DNA from: Moraxellaceae bacterium
GTDB taxonomy: Bacteria; Pseudomonadota; Gammaproteobacteria; Pseudomonadales; Moraxellaceae
Assembly (NCBI GenBank): GCA_020697295.1
Contig: JAJFBF010000008.1
Coordinates: forward strand, 1-64,000
Direction: 5' to 3'
Length of the DNA: 64,000 nt
Below are positions 51,875 to 62,002 of this stretch, piece by piece; the stretch's first letter is position 1; each line of letters begins with the position of its first letter. The position numbers and the translations under genes were made by a program. Below the pieces are notes generated by a model that searched no databases, was not told the origin of the DNA, and worked only from the letters and a program-made list of their open reading frames with translations.

Positions 51875-53380
51875 CTATCCCACAGTGGGGAGAGGATTGC
51901 CCGGCCCTTCTTGCCGCGCGCCCGGGGGGAGGCTCCGCGCCGGCAAGGGCTCGCCCGGGCCAAACGCCATCTCCACTTGCCGCACCGCCCCCTCCAGCTC
52001 ATCCAGGGCATCGGCCAGGTAGTCGGCCAGGCGCTGCGGATCACGCAACACTTCCGGCGCGCTGGTCATGGCAATGGACAGCGTGTCGCCATAGCTCAGC
52101 ACCACCAGCGACAGCGCCATGCCGTCAAAGACGCCGACCATGCCGCTGAAGCTGCGCATCGGCGCGCCATCGAGGTAGAGCGGCACCGGCGAGCCCGGCA
52201 CATTGGTGATCACCAGGTTGAACATGGGGGGCAGCTGCCGCGCCCTGTTGCCCTGCGAATAGCGCGACAGGAAATGCGCGGTGGCGGCGTGCGGCAACTG
52301 GTCGAACAGCGCCTCCACCGTCATCTCGCGGCTATAGGCCTTGGCGCAACTGGCGTTCTGGTGGATCTGCCGCAGGCGCATCAGCGGATCCTCGATATCC
52401 GTGGCGAGCCGGATCAGCATCGCCGACACCTTGTTGCCGAGCGCATGCTTCTCGTCATGGTTGCGCTTGGAGACCGGCGCCATGCCGACCAGCGAGCGGG
52501 CCGGCAGCGCGCCGTCGTCGGCCAGATAACGGCGCACGGCGCCGGCGCAGACCGCCAGCACCACGTCATTCACGGTCAGGCCGTGCATGTGGCGGCGGAT
52601 TTGCCGGATGCGCGCCATCGACAGCTCGGCCGTGCAGTACACGCGCCGCGCGCTGACGGGAACATTGAACGGCGTGTGCGGCGCCGTGAACCAGTGCGGC
52701 AGCAGCGTCCGTTCCTCGGGATCCGCCAGGCGCTGCAAGAAGCGCCGCCCGAGCTGGAGACCCGAGCGCGACAATTCCTGCGCCTGCTCGCGCCAGCCGG
52801 TCGCGGTGAACAGGCGATGCCAGACCATCGCCGCCTGGCCCGGCATGGGCTCGGGCGTCCACGTGTCCGCCGGCAGCGGGCGCGGCGTGGCCTCCAGGTC
52901 GAGCAGTCCACTGATGACCGCTTCGGCCGAGACCCCGTCCAGCGCCGCATGGTGCACCTTCAGCAGCAAGGCAAACGCCCCGCCCTGGCGCGTGCGATGG
53001 CCCTCCCCGGACTCCACGTAGAGAAGTTCCCAGAGTGGACGGTCGCGCCGCAGCGGCTTGCTGAAGAATTCCGCGCTGAGCGTCTCCAGCCCGGCCAGGT
53101 CGAGGGGCGCCTGCACCGTTTCCCGGCGCAGGTGATGGTCCAGGCAGAAGTGCTCGTCCTCCACCCACCAGGGCGCATCCAGGTGCAGGGGCGCCATGGC
53201 GAGGCGCTGCCGGAACACGCGCGCCGTCTGCAAACGCGTAAACACGTGTTCACGAACGCGCTCAAGGCTCATCCGGCCCCGGGCCGGGGCGTCGAAGATC
53301 AGGACACCGCCCACATGCATGGGGGAATGGTCATTCTCGAGATGCAGGAAGGAGGCATCGAGGTTGGTCAATTGCTGCAT
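51875..53380 (-). CDS. wax ester synthase/diacylglycerol acyltransferase (WS/DGAT)
   Basis: HHAALDG (HHxxxDG) active site; NVPGSPVPLYLDGAPM. Confidence 0.95.
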   Translation of the reverse strand: MQQLTNLDASFLHLENDHSPMHVGGVLIFDAPARGRMSLERVREHVFTRLQTARVFRQRLAMAPLHLDAPWWVEDEHFCLDHHLRRETVQAPLDLAGLETLSAEFFSKPLRRDRPLWELLYVESGEGHRTRQGGAFALLLKVHHAALDGVSAEAVISGLLDLEATPRPLPADTWTPEPMPGQAAMVWHRLFTATGWREQAQELSRSGLQLGRRFLQRLADPEERTLLPHWFTAPHTPFNVPVSARRVYCTAELSMARIRQIRRHMHGLTVNDVVLAVCAGAVRRYLADDGALPARSLVGMAPVSKRNHDEKHALGNKVSAMLIRLATDIEDPLMRLRQIHQNASCAKAYSREMTVEALFDQLPHAATAHFLSRYSQGNRARQLPPMFNLVITNVPGSPVPLYLDGAPMRSFSGMVGVFDGMALSLVVLSYGDTLSIAMTSAPEVLRDPQRLADYLADALDELEGAVRQVEMAFGPGEPLPARSLPPGARQEGPGNPLPTVG

Positions 53381-53397
53381 ATCCCTCTCCGATAAAT

Positions 53398-53413
53398 GTG
53401 AACATCCGTTCAC
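53398..53413. promoter_or_regulatory. perfect dyad GTGAAC-ATCC-GTTCAC upstream of WS/DGAT
   Basis: gtgaacatccgttcac; minus strand AGTGAACGGATGTTCACA. Confidence 0.55.
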
Positions 53414-53446
53414 TGTCGGAGGCAACTCTAGGGCATGCCCGCCAAA

Positions 53447-53472
53447 CCGGACTTGATCATGGTCAAGTCCGG
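53447..53472. repeat. 10-bp perfect inverted repeat hairpin
   Basis: ccggacttga-tcatgg-tcaagtccgg. Confidence 0.8.
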
Positions 53473-53707
53473 CAAGGGCAGTGCCTTGGCCCGGCCCTGA
53501 TCGTGGCCGGCCTCGACCTCGACCCCCTCAGGCGCGCCAGTGGCTCCCGGGGCCACCCAGAAAACCCGGTCCTGCAGCGCCGGACGCGACAAATTTCCCG
53601 CCATACGGCGCCCCACGGCCGGCCGGAAATGCTTAGCTTAGGTTTCATGGACAGGGGATAGCGTCTGAAACCCGATGTGCCGCCGGAGTCGCGGCACACA
53701 GGACGGC

Positions 53708-55792
53708 ATGATGGAACGACAAAAAGGATGCGTACTGGGGCTGCTGTCCCTGCTGGCGGCCCCCCTGGAAACGGCCCGTGCCGCTACCGCGGAGCCGCTT
53801 GTGCTGGCGGCCAACACCGACCTGCTGACCCTGCCGCTGGAGGATCTCGGTCGCCTCCGCGTGGATGTCGCCACCGGCACTCCCACCCCGCTCGCAGCCA
53901 CGCCCGCCGCCACCAGCCTGCGCCAGGACACAGACGTACGCGCCCTCGGCAGCCGCACCGTGGATGAAGCCCTGGCCGGCATTCCCGGCCTGCACGTCTC
54001 TTCCTACAGCGGCCCGCAGGGCACCACCCGCTATTACTTCCGTGGCCTCTCCGCCGGCCTCAACACGCAAGCGCTGATCATGGTCAACGGCATTCCCGTC
54101 ACCACCGTCGGCATCAGCAACCTGCCCCTCGAAGGCGGCCTGCCCATGGCGCAGGTGCGGCGCATCGAGGTCATCCGCGGCCCGGGCTCGGCAGTGCACG
54201 GCGTCGACGCCTTCGGCGGCGTCATCAACATCATCACCAAGGACGCCGCCGACCTGCCCGGCACCCAGGCCGGCGCCAGCTACGGCAGCTTCGACACCTT
54301 CTCCAGCCACGTCTCGCAAAGCGGCAAGCTCGCCGGCGCCGATGCGCTTCTGCAGCTGGCGTACAGCGGCACGCAAGGGGACGACTCGGGCCGCATTGAT
54401 AGCGACACGCAAACTCTCTTCGATCAGCTGGGTGGCACTTCAGCTTCGCGCGCGCCGGGACCCACCCACCAGCAGCTCAAGCGCTTCGATGCCTACAGCA
54501 GTTTCAAATGGCAGGAGGTTGACGCCCATTTCTTCCTGCGCCAGATCCGCGACTATGGCGTCAGCCCCGCCGTCACCGGCGCACTCGATCCCGTGGGCCT
54601 GCTGTCCTGGCAGCGCGCCGGCGGCGATGTCAGCTGGCACCGCGAGAATCCGGGCGGCTGGAGCCTGCAGGCGCAACTCACCGCCTGGCATCTGGACATC
54701 GATACGCAGGAGCCGCTGCGGCTGTATCCCGCCGGCGCCTTCAACAGCTTTCCGGACGGCCTGCAGGACAAGCTCGAGATCAACGAGAATACGGCGCGCG
54801 CCACCGTCACCGCGATTTTCGAAGGCTGGAAAGGGCATCGCCTGCGCCTGGGCGCCGGCTGGGGCGTGAACGACCTGGTGAAGGTGCGGCAGTGGACCAA
54901 CTACCTCGTCACCGGCCCCGGCACCTATGCGCTGCGCCCGGGCGGCCTAACCGAGGTCAGCGATACGCCGGCCTCAGGATTGCCGGAGGAAGACCGCAAG
55001 GTCACCTTCGCCGTCCTGCAGGACGAGTGGCAGCTACTGCCGCGCTGGCACCTGACCGCCGGCCTGCGCCACGACCGCTTCGACGACTTTGACGAAGTCA
55101 CGACGCCGCGCCTGACGCTGGCCTGGCAAGCGCGGCCCGACCTCACCGCCAAGCTGATCCATGGCGAAGCCTTTCGCGCGCCATCGGTGACCGATGTCGC
55201 GTTTGGCAACGGCAACATTGGCGCCGAACGCTTGCGCAGCACCGAGCTCGGGCTGTCCTGGCTGCCGGACGCGCACTGGAACGGCGACCTCAATCTCTAC
55301 CGCTTCGTCATGCGCGATCTCATCACCCTGGTGCCGGGCCCCACGCTGCAAGTGCAGAACAGCGGCCGCGGGCGAGGCCATGGAGCCGAGCTGGAAGTCG
55401 GCTATCAGGATGCAGGCTGGCGCCTGCTCGGCAATGTGTCGGTGCAGCGAACGCACGACGAAAGCAGCGGCGATGATCTCGGCCTCGCCCCGGATTACCT
55501 CGCCTATCTGAGGCTCAGCCGCGACCTGGCGCCGGGCTGGCAACTCAGCAGCCAGCTCAACCACGTGGGCCAGCGCCAGCGCGCGCCCGGCGATACGCAG
55601 CCGGCCCTGGATGGCTACACCACGCTGGACCTGCACCTGCGGCACCTGGCGGCCGCCGGGCTCGAGATTTTCCTCACCGGCCGCAACCTGCTCGATGACG
55701 ACATCACCGAGCCCGGCATCATGCCGGTGCCGAGCAGCATTCCCCTGCCCGGCCTCAGCGTCAGCGTGGGCTTCAACAAGGCCTGGGACTGA
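53708..55792 (+). CDS. TonB-dependent receptor
   Basis: LPLEDLGRLRVDVAT N-terminus, plug (VDEALAGIPGLHVSSYSG), IEVIRGPGSAVHGVDAFGGVINIITK. Confidence 0.94.
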   Translation: MMERQKGCVLGLLSLLAAPLETARAATAEPLVLAANTDLLTLPLEDLGRLRVDVATGTPTPLAATPAATSLRQDTDVRALGSRTVDEALAGIPGLHVSSYSGPQGTTRYYFRGLSAGLNTQALIMVNGIPVTTVGISNLPLEGGLPMAQVRRIEVIRGPGSAVHGVDAFGGVINIITKDAADLPGTQAGASYGSFDTFSSHVSQSGKLAGADALLQLAYSGTQGDDSGRIDSDTQTLFDQLGGTSASRAPGPTHQQLKRFDAYSSFKWQEVDAHFFLRQIRDYGVSPAVTGALDPVGLLSWQRAGGDVSWHRENPGGWSLQAQLTAWHLDIDTQEPLRLYPAGAFNSFPDGLQDKLEINENTARATVTAIFEGWKGHRLRLGAGWGVNDLVKVRQWTNYLVTGPGTYALRPGGLTEVSDTPASGLPEEDRKVTFAVLQDEWQLLPRWHLTAGLRHDRFDDFDEVTTPRLTLAWQARPDLTAKLIHGEAFRAPSVTDVAFGNGNIGAERLRSTELGLSWLPDAHWNGDLNLYRFVMRDLITLVPGPTLQVQNSGRGRGHGAELEVGYQDAGWRLLGNVSVQRTHDESSGDDLGLAPDYLAYLRLSRDLAPGWQLSSQLNHVGQRQRAPGDTQPALDGYTTLDLHLRHLAAAGLEIFLTGRNLLDDDITEPGIMPVPSSIPLPGLSVSVGFNKAWD

Positions 55793-56049
55793 ACCGGACA
55801 GCCGCCGGGCATCCGTCCTGCCCACCGGGTACGCCTGCCGCAAAGCGGGTCGTGGCTCATTGACTGTCGGGGGCCGACAGGCAGGGGTGGCAGGAGCACG
55901 ACCACCCTCCGGGACTGACGACCGTCTGCCCGGCGGCACGGCAGGGCCGCCACGCGTCGGCGGCAAGCGCCTCCCGCACGGCGCCAGCTAGTGTGCCGTA
56001 CCTCACAAGGTGTAGCTAAATAGCCATGCGAAAGGGGGCGGGAAGGTCC

Positions 56050-57195
56050 ATGACAACAACAAAAACATGGCGGCAAAAGCTGGCGGCGGTCCTGGAATGG
56101 TCGCCGGTGGACAAGGGGCAGATCCTGCTCGTCATGCTGGTGCCCATCCTCGGCCAGTACATGCTCTGGACTCTCTATGTGCTGGACCGCTCCGACCACA
56201 CCCTGCTGGTGAACGTCGCGGCGTTGAACCGGGTGCAGCAGGTGGAGGGCGTCATGCTGGCCGGCGCCCTGCTGCTGATCGCGCTCGGCCTCCTGCTGCG
56301 CCGCCGCCATCCCGACAGCCTCTGGTTCCAGCACCTGGCGGTGCAGTACTACGCCATCGTGCTGCCCTTTCTCGGCTACGGCGTCGGCCTCAATGCCATC
56401 AGCACGGGCATCGTCCTGATCGGGGCGCCCATCTTCGGCTTTATCGTGCTGAACCGGCGCGTCGTCTGGCTGGCCACCGGCACCGCCGTCTCCCTCGTGC
56501 TCAGCATCAGCATCGCCACCGCCGAGGGCTTGCTGCCCTATGCGCCGGTCATGCAGCCGGTAACGAGCGCCACCGTGCTGAGTTTCCAGACCTACAGCGT
56601 GCTCAGCTTCGCCGCGCCGCACTTCCTTTTCATCCTCCTGCTCGCCGACCAGACCCTGCATTTCTGGCGCGAGCGCGAAAACACCATCCGCGAAATCTCC
56701 CGCACCGACATGCTGACCGGTATCCCCAACCGCCGCAGCATCATGGAAGTGCTGGACAAGGAGGTGGCGCGCACCCGCCGTCACGGCCCGCCCCTGTGCG
56801 TGGTCATCCTCGACCTCGACCACTTCAAGAAGGTCAACGACACCTGGGGCCATCCCACCGGCGACAAGGTGCTGCGGGAAGCCGCGCGCGTGCTGCGCGA
56901 GTCCATCCGCACGTGCGACTGCATCGGCCGCTACGGCGGCGAGGAATTCATGATCGTGCTGCCGGACACCAACGCCGAAGGCGCCGCGGTCCTGCTGGAG
57001 CGCTGTCGCGCAGCGCTGGCCGCCACCATCATTCGCGCCGAAACCGGCAAGACTTTCACCATCAGCGCCAGCTTCGGCGTGGTGTGCAACGTGAAAGACA
57101 TGAACATGGATGGCGAAACGCTGATCAGGCTGGCGGACGAGGCGCTCTACCGCGCCAAGGAAAACGGCCGCAATCGCGTGGAAATGGCGGCTTGA
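56050..57195 (+). CDS. membrane diguanylate cyclase (GGEEF, I-site RTCD)
   Basis: RTCDCIGRYGGEEF; close paralog of 27306-28463. Confidence 0.95.
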   Translation: MTTTKTWRQKLAAVLEWSPVDKGQILLVMLVPILGQYMLWTLYVLDRSDHTLLVNVAALNRVQQVEGVMLAGALLLIALGLLLRRRHPDSLWFQHLAVQYYAIVLPFLGYGVGLNAISTGIVLIGAPIFGFIVLNRRVVWLATGTAVSLVLSISIATAEGLLPYAPVMQPVTSATVLSFQTYSVLSFAAPHFLFILLLADQTLHFWRERENTIREISRTDMLTGIPNRRSIMEVLDKEVARTRRHGPPLCVVILDLDHFKKVNDTWGHPTGDKVLREAARVLRESIRTCDCIGRYGGEEFMIVLPDTNAEGAAVLLERCRAALAATIIRAETGKTFTISASFGVVCNVKDMNMDGETLIRLADEALYRAKENGRNRVEMAA

Positions 57196-57516
57196 GGAAC
57201 GGCAGTCAGGGCGGATGCCATTGACGGGCGGACTATCAGGGAACGGCTGTCCGCCGCAAAAGACGTAAGCCCTTTTGGCGCTCCGTTCGTCGGGCGCAGG
57301 AGAAAATTCATCCTCCACCCTCCGACTCTCCCCCAATTCCGGGGTAGAGCCTCCCCCGCGCCTCTCCTACACTCGAAAACTTGCCGGTACCGCCCTTTCC
57401 CCTGATGGACAGGCCGCGTCCTCTTGAGACCTTGCCCCGAAAGCGACCCGGTAGCCATGGACAACCACACCGCATTTTCGCCGCTCGCGGCATTTTTACA
57501 GGAGTACCTCCCCACC

Positions 57517-58521
57517 ATGCGCAAGTCCCTCCTCGCCCTCGGTCTCTCGCTGGCCCTGCCCTTCGGCCTGGTGTCCCAGGCCCTGGCCCTGACGCCGCCC
57601 AAGATCGAAGTGAACTCCGGCTATGCCGACGACCTCCGGGATTTCGGCGGCACCATCGTCGTGCCGACGGTCTATGTGAACATGCTCGTCGAAGGCAAGA
57701 CCTTCATCTCCAAGCAGGGCAGCGCCCTGTCCACCCTCGGCGGCGGCAGCGCCAACTCGGTGAAGGCCAGCGCCCGCTACAAGGTCGTGGGCATGGACAA
57801 GGCGTTCGCGCAGTCCATCGCCAAACAGGCCTATGACGACTTCGTGAAGCGCATGCGCGACGCCGGCTACACGGTGCTGACCTACGACGATGTGAAAGAC
57901 CGCGATGTCATAAAGGAAATCGAGCGCGATACTGGCATCGACGCGGAATGGGGCCTGCCGGTGATGTCGCCGATCAACACCAGCGACAAGTACGTCATCG
58001 CCACGCCGAGCGATGCGCAGCAGTTCAAGATCGGCTTCACCGGCGCGTTCGCGCCGTTCATGAAGCGCGGCAAATCCAAACTCGACGACGCCGTGGTCGT
58101 GATTCCGCAGTACACCATCGTGGCGCCGCAGGTCTGGGGCGCCACGGACCAAGGCTACAACCGCATTTCCGCCGCCATCAACACCGCGCCCGGCATGAAC
58201 CTGAACTACGCCACCGTGTCGTGGGTGGGCAAGCCGCATGTGCGCATGGGCGGGAAGACGACCGGCGTGACGACCAAGAGCTATGTGGTGAACATCACCG
58301 AGAAGGCGGGCGAGATGGTGAAGACGGAAGAAACCACGCCGAAGGCCGCCAACGGCCTCAGCAAGGCGCTGTCCATGCTCGGGGGTGGCGGCAGCATCTC
58401 CGCCTCCTCCGCCAACTACACCTTCACGCTGGACCCGGCCGCTTATACGGAAGGCGCCATGAATGGCATCGGGGCTTTCAACGCGCAGGTGGGCGCCTAC
58501 GCGGCGACCGCCAAGAAGTAA
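57517..58521 (+). CDS. secreted conserved hypothetical protein
   Basis: signal peptide MRKSLLALGLSLALPFGLVSQALA; aggag SD. Confidence 0.8.
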   Translation: MRKSLLALGLSLALPFGLVSQALALTPPKIEVNSGYADDLRDFGGTIVVPTVYVNMLVEGKTFISKQGSALSTLGGGSANSVKASARYKVVGMDKAFAQSIAKQAYDDFVKRMRDAGYTVLTYDDVKDRDVIKEIERDTGIDAEWGLPVMSPINTSDKYVIATPSDAQQFKIGFTGAFAPFMKRGKSKLDDAVVVIPQYTIVAPQVWGATDQGYNRISAAINTAPGMNLNYATVSWVGKPHVRMGGKTTGVTTKSYVVNITEKAGEMVKTEETTPKAANGLSKALSMLGGGGSISASSANYTFTLDPAAYTEGAMNGIGAFNAQVGAYAATAKK

Positions 58522-58534
58522 ACGCGCTTTGATC

Positions 58535-58566
58535 AAAAAGGCCCCGCTCCGGCGGGGCTTTTTTTT
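58535..58566 (+). terminator. Rho-independent terminator
   Basis: aaaaaggccccgctccggcggggctttttttt. Confidence 0.9.
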
Positions 58567-58592
58567 GCCGTCTGAACGCCGTCGCCCCTGAC

Positions 58593-59243
58593 TCACCCCG
58601 CCTTGCGCAGCGTGAAATTGATGCGCTGTCGGCCCAGCACTGGATGCGGGTCGTCCTTCAGCGGCAATACCCCGTGAAAGCGCAGCCGGTCCACCCCACC
58701 CCACACCACCACGTCGCCGTGGTACAGCGGAATCCGGATCGCCTTGTCCGCGCGCGCCAGGCCGCCGAACAGGAAGGTCGCGGTCATGCCCAGTGAAACC
58801 GACACCACCGGCGCGCCAAGATCGCGCTCGTTCCGGTCCTGGTGCAGCGACATCCTGGCGCCGGGGAGGTAACGGTTGATCAGGCAGGCATCCGGCTGGA
58901 AGTCGTCGAAGCCGGCGGCCGCCGCGGCCTCGCGCGCCAGGACGGCAAACACTTCGGGCATGGCGGGCCAGGGCTGGCCGGTGTCCGGGTCCAGCGGACT
59001 GTAGCGATAGCCGCGCCTGTCCGTGGTCCAGCCGAGCGGGCCGCAATTGGTCAGGGCTACCGACATGGTGAAGCCGCCCGGCGTGACCATGTGCCGGAAC
59101 GGCGAAGCCGTCTGCAGCAGGGCCAGGGCCGGCAGCAGCGCCTCCACACGAGGCAGGGCAAAACCGCGCAGCACGACCGCCTGCGGCCCCAGGAATTCGC
59201 GCTGGCCGATACGCTCGTGCTCGAAAAGATCAGGCGTTTTCAT
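58593..59243 (-). CDS. alkB: AlkB-like 2OG-Fe(II) dioxygenase
   Basis: NRYLPGARMSLHQDRNERDLGAPVVSVSLGMTATFLFGG; RINFTLRKAG. Confidence 0.93.
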   Translation of the reverse strand: MKTPDLFEHERIGQREFLGPQAVVLRGFALPRVEALLPALALLQTASPFRHMVTPGGFTMSVALTNCGPLGWTTDRRGYRYSPLDPDTGQPWPAMPEVFAVLAREAAAAAGFDDFQPDACLINRYLPGARMSLHQDRNERDLGAPVVSVSLGMTATFLFGGLARADKAIRIPLYHGDVVVWGGVDRLRFHGVLPLKDDPHPVLGRQRINFTLRKAG

Positions 59244-59304
59244 GCGGCATTTTTCTGAAGGAAGCCGGGGGCGTTGCCCGCACTGCGCAGCACACGTGAC
59301 GGAC

Positions 59305-59457
59305 TCAGGTCGCGGCCTTCAGTGTCCGCTGGTTGCCGAAGTACTCGCGCATCAGGACATGCAGGCGATCGGCCTCGGGACGCGCCCAATCGCGCTGCAG
59401 CTCGCAGGCAAGACCTGCCACAGAAAATTCCGCCGCCCCGAATGGCCGCGCAATCAT
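59305..59457 (-). CDS. 50-aa small ORF (MIARPFGAAEFSVAGLACELQRDWARPEADRLHVLMREYFGNQRTLKAAT)
   Basis: same-strand ORF in AlkB/ADH gap, coding-like composition; below ORF-track cutoff. Confidence 0.4.
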   Translation of the reverse strand: MIARPFGAAEFSVAGLACELQRDWARPEADRLHVLMREYFGNQRTLKAAT

Positions 59458-59514
59458 TCAATGCAAGGGCTCCACGGCAGTGTCGAACGCCACTTGCCTG
59501 GAGCCCATTCCGTT

Positions 59515-60750
59515 TCACACCAGCATCTGCCGCACCACCGCCTCGCAGGTGGCCTGGTCCATGTAGCGCGGCACCGCATAGGTGAAGTGCGCTTCCTGCA
59601 GCGCGGCTTCGGCGATGGCCGGAATGTCGGCCTCGCGCAAGTCCTTCAGCCCTTCGGGAATGCCGCAGTCCTGCTTGAGCTGGCGGATGTGCGCGATAAA
59701 TTTGTCCGCGAGCTCCGCCTCGCCCTCGCCACCGGCCGCGAGGCCGCTGACGCGCGCCAGCTCCGCCAGGCGCCCGGTGCAGGCCGGCTTGGAATACTCG
59801 AGCACATAGGGCAGGACGATGGCGTTGGCCCAGCCGTGCGGCGTGTGATAGTAGCCGCCGAAGTTATGGGCGATGCCGTGCGTATACCCCAGGCCGGCGC
59901 GGTTCAGCGCCATGCCGGCGCGATAGGCGGCCCAGGACATCATCTGGCGCGAATCCTCATCGCTGCCATCGGCCATCACGCGCGGCAGGTGGCGCATGAT
60001 CAGGCTCACCGCCTCCAGCGCATACTGGTCGCTTTCCGGCGTCGCGATGCGCGCGATATAGGCCTCGACAGCGTGCGTCAGCGCATCCATGCCGGTGGCG
60101 GCGGTGCCGGCACGCGGCAAGCCTGTCATCAGGCGTCCGTCGAGCGCGGCCATGCGCGGCACCAGCTTGTGGTCGATGATGGGCAGCTTGCGCTTGTTCG
60201 CGGGATCGGAGATCACCGCGCCTACCGACACTTCGGAGCCGGTGCCGGCCGTGGTGGGGATGCAGTAGATCGGCAGCGGCGCATTCGCCACCTTGAAGAA
60301 GCCGGCCATCTCCAGGATGGCCTTGTCGTTGCTCGCGCAGGCCGCGACGATCTTGGCCGCATCCATCGCTGAGCCGCCGCCCACCGCGAGCACCGCCTGG
60401 CAGCCGTCGCGCCGGAGCATTGCCAGCGCTTCCTCGACCTGCTCGATGCGCGGGTCGGGCAGCACGCCGTCATAGACCGTCACCGCCACGCCCTGCGCTT
60501 CCAGCCGCGCCCGCAGCGGTTCCACGATGCCGAGCTTGACCAGCATGGCGTCCGTGACCAGCAGCAGCCGCTTGGCCCCGGTGCCGGCGAGGGCGTCGCA
60601 GAGCAGCAGCGAGGCGCCGGGGCCGGCGAAGATTTCCGGCGGCCGGATGATCAGGGCGAGGGCCTTGCCCACGTACTTGAGGCTGCCGGTCAGGCCGCGG
60701 TAGAAGCGTTCCTGGAGGGGAAAGGGGATGCTGCGGGTCAGGGTATTCAT
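59515..60750 (-). CDS. iron-containing alcohol dehydrogenase
   Basis: VGGGSAMDAAK, PTTAGTGSEVS, GIAHNFGGYYHTPHGWANAIVLP. Confidence 0.94.
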   Translation of the reverse strand: MNTLTRSIPFPLQERFYRGLTGSLKYVGKALALIIRPPEIFAGPGASLLLCDALAGTGAKRLLLVTDAMLVKLGIVEPLRARLEAQGVAVTVYDGVLPDPRIEQVEEALAMLRRDGCQAVLAVGGGSAMDAAKIVAACASNDKAILEMAGFFKVANAPLPIYCIPTTAGTGSEVSVGAVISDPANKRKLPIIDHKLVPRMAALDGRLMTGLPRAGTAATGMDALTHAVEAYIARIATPESDQYALEAVSLIMRHLPRVMADGSDEDSRQMMSWAAYRAGMALNRAGLGYTHGIAHNFGGYYHTPHGWANAIVLPYVLEYSKPACTGRLAELARVSGLAAGGEGEAELADKFIAHIRQLKQDCGIPEGLKDLREADIPAIAEAALQEAHFTYAVPRYMDQATCEAVVRQMLV

Positions 60751-60951
60751 GAAGAGGCGTTCCGGCGAGACAAGGTAAACGGGGCGGGATGGAGTCCAGG
60801 ACCCCCGGGGGAATAAGGCGCCCCCGGATTGTGCCGGCACCTGGCGGCCAGCGCCAAGGCCAAAGGGGACAGATTCGTGGCCGGGCGCCGCCCGCTGCGG
60901 CCCGACCGCCCGAAAGTGGCCCGGGGACGGTCAAGTCCCGGACCGCCGCCC

Positions 60952-60989
60952 CTGCAGTCCGGTCGCCCCGGCCGGCGACCGGACTGCAG
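60952..60989. repeat. perfect 16-bp inverted repeat with 6-nt centre
   Basis: ctgcagtccggtcgcc-ccggcc-ggcgaccggactgcag. Confidence 0.92.
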
Positions 60990-61303
60990 GCAAAGTATCG
61001 AAGCAGGGCGTCACGATCCTGAAACGCGCCACCGCAGTGGTCGATGCCGTGTACAGGCTTGGTATGGATTCCTGAGCAGGACTACGCGACCGGTGATGCG
61101 GCGCCGCTCACGCCCCCTATCCTGCCTGAGGACAGTCGCCAGAAGCGGGCCACCCGGTGGAGAAGCAGCTCGCCTTCCACTTCCTCCATCGGTTGGGACG
61201 CCACGGCCGCTAGCGCCATCCGGCCGAACGCGCCCATCCAGCAGCAGTTCCTGCCGCCGCGCACCGCCCCTTCCCCCTGTCACTGACCTGAGGAGGAAAT
61301 GCC

Positions 61304-62002
61304 ATGCCACATTCGCTACCGCGCCTGCGCTTCCACCCACTGCTGGCGGCCGTGCTGCTCGCCGCCAGCGCCACGCTCGCCATGGCCGAAGGGCAGGCGG
61401 ACTCGCCTGTCGCCCGCAGCAATATCGCCGGCGGCGTCACCATTGTCCCGGACCGGATCATTGCCGAGGGCCTGCGTGCCTCCGCGCTGCTCGATGCCGA
61501 GGTCTACAACGGCCGCAGCCAGCAGCTCGGCCGCGTGAGCGAACTCATTGCCACGCAGCGCGAGGGCAGGCTGCGCCTTGTCTTCGTCGACACCGGTGGC
61601 TTCCTCGACATTGGCGGCAAGGAAGTGGCCGTGCCGGTCGCCCACTTCGCCGCGCTCGCGCGCCAGTTCGTGCTGCGCAACGCCACGCGCGACAGCCTGG
61701 CGCAATATCCCGAAGTCAGTTCCGAACGCGTGACGCAGCAGGATGATGTGCGCCTGTCCCGCCTGCTCGAGGCCGGTGTGTACAACGACGCCGGCGAGCA
61801 CCTCGGTGAAGTGAACGACCTCGTGGTGTCGCGCGAGGGCGTGGTCACGGTTGTCATCCTGGATGTCGACGGCTTCCTGGGCCTGGATGAACACCGTATT
61901 GCCGTGCCGCTGCAGCAGTTCCGCGGGCTGGACCTGCGCATGGTGCTACCGCGGGCGACCCGGGACATCCTGCGCGATCTGCCACCCTACCGCGGACGCT
62001 AG
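61304..62002 (+). CDS. secreted PRC-barrel domain protein (two repeats)
   Basis: LLDAEVYNGRSQQLGRVSELI and LLEAGVYNDAGEHLGEVNDLVV; aggagg SD. Confidence 0.85.
   Translation: MPHSLPRLRFHPLLAAVLLAASATLAMAEGQADSPVARSNIAGGVTIVPDRIIAEGLRASALLDAEVYNGRSQQLGRVSELIATQREGRLRLVFVDTGGFLDIGGKEVAVPVAHFAALARQFVLRNATRDSLAQYPEVSSERVTQQDDVRLSRLLEAGVYNDAGEHLGEVNDLVVSREGVVTVVILDVDGFLGLDEHRIAVPLQQFRGLDLRMVLPRATRDILRDLPPYRGR

Noticed and set aside
51857-53395. 512-aa plus-strand ORF
   Set aside because: Shadow of WS/DGAT, which has a clear HHxxxDG active site on the other strand
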